From assembly GCA_944393215.1 (NCBI GenBank), contig CALXZL010000012.1, forward strand, positions 1-35,610: a stretch of DNA of 35,610 bases, written 5' to 3'. Below are positions 32,808 to 35,610 of this stretch, piece after piece. Made by a program: the position numbers and the translations under genes. Positions within the stretch are counted from its first letter, which is position 1. Every line of letters starts with the position of its first letter. The DNA is from an uncultured Alphaproteobacteria bacterium (GTDB lineage Bacteria > Pseudomonadota > Alphaproteobacteria > RF32 > CAG-239). A model generated the notes under the pieces. That model was not told the DNA's origin, searched no databases, and saw only the letters and a program-made list of their open reading frames with translations.

Positions 32808-33632
32808 ATGTCTTTAGGAACTATTTTTTCTTTTATCGCGGCAATCATTGTCGTGCTCGGTTCTATTTTGTCTGCGACCGATAATCCGGGTGTCTTCGTG
32901 GATGTGCCCAGTTTGATTATTGTTGTCGGCGGCACCTTCGTGGCTTTGTTTATTTCTTATGAAACAAAAACGGCAATTTCTGCCTTAAAGCTCATGGGAA
33001 CAACCTTCTTAAAGCACACTGATTCTGATATCTCTCTTAAAGATGAAATCGGACGTATCGTTCGTTGGGCTTATATTATTCAGAAAAACGGGTTGCAAGG
33101 TTTGGAAAATGAAATAACCGATGAATTGCGAAAAAGAGATGCTTTTGTCGCTTACGGAACCGATTTGGTAATTACAGGTTATACCGGGCAAGAAATTAAT
33201 CAAATCCTTGACCAAATGCTCGAAGCTGAAACAGATCGTAATAAAACGGCTCTCGACGCGTTGAAAAAAATGGGCGGCGATGCTCCTGCCTTCGGTATGC
33301 TCGGAACCTTAATCGGCTTGATTATCATGCTCGGTAAAATGGGCGGCGATCCTTCCGCTATCGGTCCGAGTATGGCTGTGGCTTTGATTACAACCTTTTA
33401 CGGTATTATATTAGCTCGTATTATCTTTATTCCTCTGGCTACCAAAATTTCTGCCAGATATGATAGAAGCTTGTTTAAAAATACCATGCTTAAAGAAGGT
33501 TTGGTCTTGTTGGCAGAACGTAAAAGCCCAAGATATATTCAAGATAAAATTAACTCTTTTGTTGATATTAAAGATCAGTTCTTGATTGATCGTGATTTAA
33601 ACAATACTCCGACCTCGCAATCTGAAAACTAG
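32808..33632 (+). CDS. motA: MotA/PomA-type stator protein
   Basis: 274 residues. Hydrophobic segments at about 5-23, 31-50, 155-175 and 185-205, with the cytoplasmic domain between the second and third, match MotA/PomA. The GDAPAFGMLGTLIGLI and PSAIGPSMAVALITTFYG segments are the conserved helix-three and helix-four cores. With MotB it forms the ion channel that powers the flagellum. AAGGAA precedes the ATG. No other flagellar gene is in the window. Confidence 0.9.
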   Translation: MSLGTIFSFIAAIIVVLGSILSATDNPGVFVDVPSLIIVVGGTFVALFISYETKTAISALKLMGTTFLKHTDSDISLKDEIGRIVRWAYIIQKNGLQGLENEITDELRKRDAFVAYGTDLVITGYTGQEINQILDQMLEAETDRNKTALDALKKMGGDAPAFGMLGTLIGLIIMLGKMGGDPSAIGPSMAVALITTFYGIILARIIFIPLATKISARYDRSLFKNTMLKEGLVLLAERKSPRYIQDKINSFVDIKDQFLIDRDLNNTPTSQSEN

Positions 33633-33644
33633 GAGCTTATCACT

Positions 33645-34301
33645 ATGAAAAAAAAGCCTGAAGAAAAAATTGACGAAGACTGGATGGCTACCTATGGTGA
33701 CATGGTTACATTGCTTCTTTGTTTCTTTGTAATGATGGCTACCGTTTCAAAACCCGATTTGGCTTTGTTTGAACAAATTCAAGCCAGTATGAACGATGCT
33801 CTCGGAAATAAAGATAATGAGCGCCCGCTTCAACTGATGAAGGCTGATTTGGAAGATGATATTAAATCTACCGATATCAGTGATAAGCTTTCTCTCGGAA
33901 GCGATGCTCAAGGTTTGGTTTTGGAAATGGACGGAGATACCTTCTTTGATCAAGGCTCTGCTCAACTTAGTGCTACCGCTGTGGCTTTTTTAAAACGCGT
34001 TGCGGCAACTTTACTTTCAGAAAGATATAAAAATTTCAAATTCAGTGTCGAGGGGCATACCAGTGATGAAAAATTTTCTAATTCCCTTTTTGCTTCAAAT
34101 TGGGAATTGTCTGCCGCTCGTGCCGCTTCGGTCGTACGTTTTTTGGAAGGAAGAGGAATGCCTCGCGTTAGAATGCAAGCCGTCGGATTATATGATGTTG
34201 CTCCTAAATATCCTAATCTTGATCCCTATGGAGAACCTATTCCGAATAACCGTCGCAAAAATCGTCGTGTTGTTATTCATATTGAACCCTCCTATAAATA
34301 A
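33645..34301 (+). CDS. motB: MotB-type stator protein with OmpA domain
   Basis: 218 residues, shorter than typical MotB (about 300). One membrane helix begins WMATYGDMVTLLLCFF, where Asp19 is the expected ion-carrying residue. The OmpA-like peptidoglycan-binding domain (about 90-215) contains EGHTSDEKFSNSLFASNWELSAARA-like sequence and ends NRRKNRRVVIHIEP. This domain identifies MotB, not ExbD or TolR. AGGAG lies within the motA stop region, and the stop codon lies at the base of a terminator. Confidence 0.88.
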   Translation: MKKKPEEKIDEDWMATYGDMVTLLLCFFVMMATVSKPDLALFEQIQASMNDALGNKDNERPLQLMKADLEDDIKSTDISDKLSLGSDAQGLVLEMDGDTFFDQGSAQLSATAVAFLKRVAATLLSERYKNFKFSVEGHTSDEKFSNSLFASNWELSAARAASVVRFLEGRGMPRVRMQAVGLYDVAPKYPNLDPYGEPIPNNRRKNRRVVIHIEPSYK

Positions 34302-34341
34302 TATACAAAAAAAGAACCTTTTCGGTTCTTTTTTGTATATT
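34301..34341. terminator. Bidirectional terminator between motB and the 34340 gene
   Basis: GAACC (34314-34318) pairs with GGTTC (34324-34328), extended by A7/T6 and ATATAC/GTATAT. Its outer arms touch the ends of both converging genes. Confidence 0.9.
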
Positions 34342-34891
34342 ATATTTCTACTTCCAAGAGTTCACAATTTTCAAAATGATGCACGCGATGATATCGGTTA
34401 TAATAGTACAAACTCATAATATGTCCGTGAGTGGCTACGCCGGCTTGATCATATTTACAATCTTGTTTTATTATTTCTAAAGCATTTAAAAAACGAGCTA
34501 AGGCTTCTTCTTTGCTTTCTCCCTCCGGGATTCTGACCTGATATGAACTTGTATCGGCAACCGTTAAAACGGCGTCAAATTCATTTTCATATTTCTGAAA
34601 TGCCTCCTCTTCGGATAAGCCTTCGGCTTTGCCAAAAGAAAATTCTCTTAAATCCGGTAAAATTTTTATAGGCGTATGATTATAAGATGCAACATATTCC
34701 GCTGTTTGCCTTGCTCGATCAAACGGACTGCTATATATTATCGGCAACTGCTTTGATGCCAGTTTTCTTCCCAAATTCAGGGCTTGTTCTTTGCCTAAAT
34801 CCGTTAATTGGGCGATTGAGCTATATCCGTCTGCTACTAAAATTTCTTTATTGGCAAATGTTTCTCCATGTCTGAATAAATAAAGCTTCAT
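34340..34891 (-). CDS. Histidine phosphatase family protein
   Basis: 183 residues from ATG at 34891, one base after the stop of the nitroreductase gene; an in-frame ATG at 34903 would overlap that gene and lacks a ribosome-binding site. The catalytic RHGE is at residues 7-10 (His8 is the phosphorylated residue), the second arginine is in SSPFDRARQT, and the second histidine is in ATHGHIMSL. Phosphoglycerate-mutase-like phosphatases have diverse substrates (cobalamin intermediates, sugar phosphates, nucleotides), so the substrate is unknown. Confidence 0.9.
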   Translation of the reverse strand: MKLYLFRHGETFANKEILVADGYSSIAQLTDLGKEQALNLGRKLASKQLPIIYSSPFDRARQTAEYVASYNHTPIKILPDLREFSFGKAEGLSEEEAFQKYENEFDAVLTVADTSSYQVRIPEGESKEEALARFLNALEIIKQDCKYDQAGVATHGHIMSLYYYNRYHRVHHFENCELLEVEI

Positions 34892-34892
34892 C

Positions 34893-35408
34893 TTACCACC
34901 CATTATAATGGACTTTTTCGGGATTATATCTGTCTTTGGGTTGCTTTGCCGGTTGGAGCGGATGTCCGATAACTACCAATGCAAACGGCATGATATTTTT
35001 GGGTAGATCAAACAATTTAATAAAGGCTTTTACTCTTTCTTCTACCGGATAAATACCACACCAGCAGGCACCTAAATCTTGAGCATGAACCGAAAGCAGT
35101 AAGTTTTCCGTGGCGGCGGCGCAATCTCCAATCCAATAATTATCATCGCATTGTTCTGATAAATTACCACAAACAATAACTGCCAGGTCTGCATCTGCCA
35201 AAAATGAACAATATGGGTGGATTGCCATAATTTCTTGAAATATATTTTTATCATTTATAACCAAAAATTCCCATGGCTGACAATTTCTGGCTGACGGGGC
35301 ATACATGGCGGCACGCAACATGTCTTCTAAATTTTGTTTACTTATTTTTTTTCCGCTCTGAAATTGTCTTACGGAACGCCGAGTTAAAAGACCTTCTTCT
35401 AAATCCAT
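34893..35408 (-). CDS. Nitroreductase family FMN oxidoreductase
   Basis: 171 residues. The FMN-binding signatures are RRSVRQF near the N-terminus (residues 10-16), the SARNCQPWEFLVI segment (about 38-50) and GACWCGIYPVEERV towards the end. The members are dimeric NAD(P)H-dependent flavoproteins that reduce nitro compounds, quinones or flavins; the real substrate is unknown. AAGGAG lies upstream of the ATG. It is first of a two-gene operon with the histidine phosphatase. Confidence 0.9.
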   Translation of the reverse strand: MDLEEGLLTRRSVRQFQSGKKISKQNLEDMLRAAMYAPSARNCQPWEFLVINDKNIFQEIMAIHPYCSFLADADLAVIVCGNLSEQCDDNYWIGDCAAATENLLLSVHAQDLGACWCGIYPVEERVKAFIKLFDLPKNIMPFALVVIGHPLQPAKQPKDRYNPEKVHYNGW

Positions 35409-35478
35409 TTTTTACTCCTTGTATATTTGTATCATATAAAATAAATCCTTTTTGACATTATTTTCAAGTATTCACAAC

Positions 35479-35559
35479 CGATTATATCATTTTTTTCGCG
35501 CCCATTTAATTTCCGGTTGCAAAAAAAAAAAATGGTTTATTATAGATAGTATAGGCTTT
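35479..35559 (+). repeat. Copy B of the dispersed repeat
   Basis: CGATTATATCATTTTTTTCGC-type core (35479-35499), 16 bases, GTTGC plus a 12-A run, a GGTTTATTATAGATAG block and TATAGGCTTT (35550-35559). It ends about 25 bases before an ATG with a good ribosome-binding site, so this copy acts as an upstream region of that gene. TTGCAA (35517-35522) could be a -35 element. Confidence 0.75.
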
Positions 35560-35584
35560 AGATCTTATTATTTGGAGGTGTGTC

Positions 35585-35610
35585 ATGACTAAATCTATAC
35601 TATTAACTTG
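35585..35610 (+). CDS. Start of a gene cut by the window end
   Basis: ATG at 35585 follows GGAGGT with 6 bases between, a near-perfect ribosome-binding site. Only eight complete codons are visible (MTKSILLT), so the product cannot be identified. The upstream repeat copy B suggests it belongs to a regulated or repeated family. Confidence 0.6.

Noticed and set aside
32808-34301. ExbB/ExbD or TolQ/TolR pair
   Set aside because: The second protein has a C-terminal OmpA peptidoglycan-binding domain and the first has the long cytoplasmic loop of MotA, so the MotA/MotB call is better.
1-35610. CRISPR array, tRNA, rRNA, prophage or integrase
   Set aside because: No regularly spaced repeats, cloverleaf sequence, rRNA segment, or phage/integrase gene was recognised; short RNAs could still be missed by eye.

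Overview
The window is a chromosomal segment of a low-GC, Gram-negative alphaproteobacterium. The lineage call rests on a clear gcrA (cell-cycle regulator known from Alphaproteobacteria) and on the gene order rpoZ - spoT/rsh - acpS - lepB - rnc - era, which is an alphaproteobacterial arrangement. An MsbA-type lipid flippase, several lipoproteins and an AnmK kinase indicate an outer membrane and peptidoglycan recycling. The AT-rich intergenic DNA and many hypothetical secreted proteins suggest an uncultivated, possibly host-associated member, but no species can be named. I saw no tRNA, rRNA, insertion sequence, prophage or CRISPR array.

Layout. 1-394: gene-poor left edge with two hairpins. 395-2833: divergent anmK and tyrS. 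2947-3651: an unknown cytoplasmic protein. 3771-8758: a four-gene Bat operon (DUF4381, BatA, a BatB-BatC fusion, BatD). 8825-12466 (minus): a lipoprotein, an M48/PDZ lipoprotein metalloprotease, a DUF1294 membrane protein and MsbA. 12632-14554 (plus, divergent from that operon): two exported proteins of unknown function. 14502-15717 (minus): an unknown protein and dtd. 15802-18020 (plus): a lipoprotein alpha/beta hydrolase and a ZntB-like CorA-family transporter. 18024-19256 (minus): fused SpmA-SpmB. 19352-20923: LemA and DUF3137. 20959-21651 (minus): an HExxH protein. 21756-22679: a lactate-dehydrogenase homologue lacking catalytic residues. 22738-22879: a repeat copy and a possible small RNA. 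22878-29297 (minus): era, rnc, two lepB genes, acpS, spoT and rpoZ. 29432-32124 (minus): two secreted proteins, one with DUF4139. 32274-34301 (plus): gcrA, motA, motB. 34340-35408 (minus): a histidine phosphatase and a nitroreductase. 35585 to the edge: the first codons of another gene, preceded by the second repeat copy.

How the genes relate. Much of the window serves the cell envelope: signal peptidases, lipid A export, peptidoglycan recycling, lipoproteins, and the Bat complex of membrane-anchored von Willebrand A proteins. The rest is housekeeping (translation, stringent response, transcription) and cell cycle/motility. The points most worth following are the approximately 80-bp repeat shared by 22738-22817 and 35479-35559, a likely short transcript after its first copy, the dehydrogenase-fold protein without its catalytic His and Arg, and the BatB-BatC fusion with a broken metal site. 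None of these amounts to a demonstrated new system.
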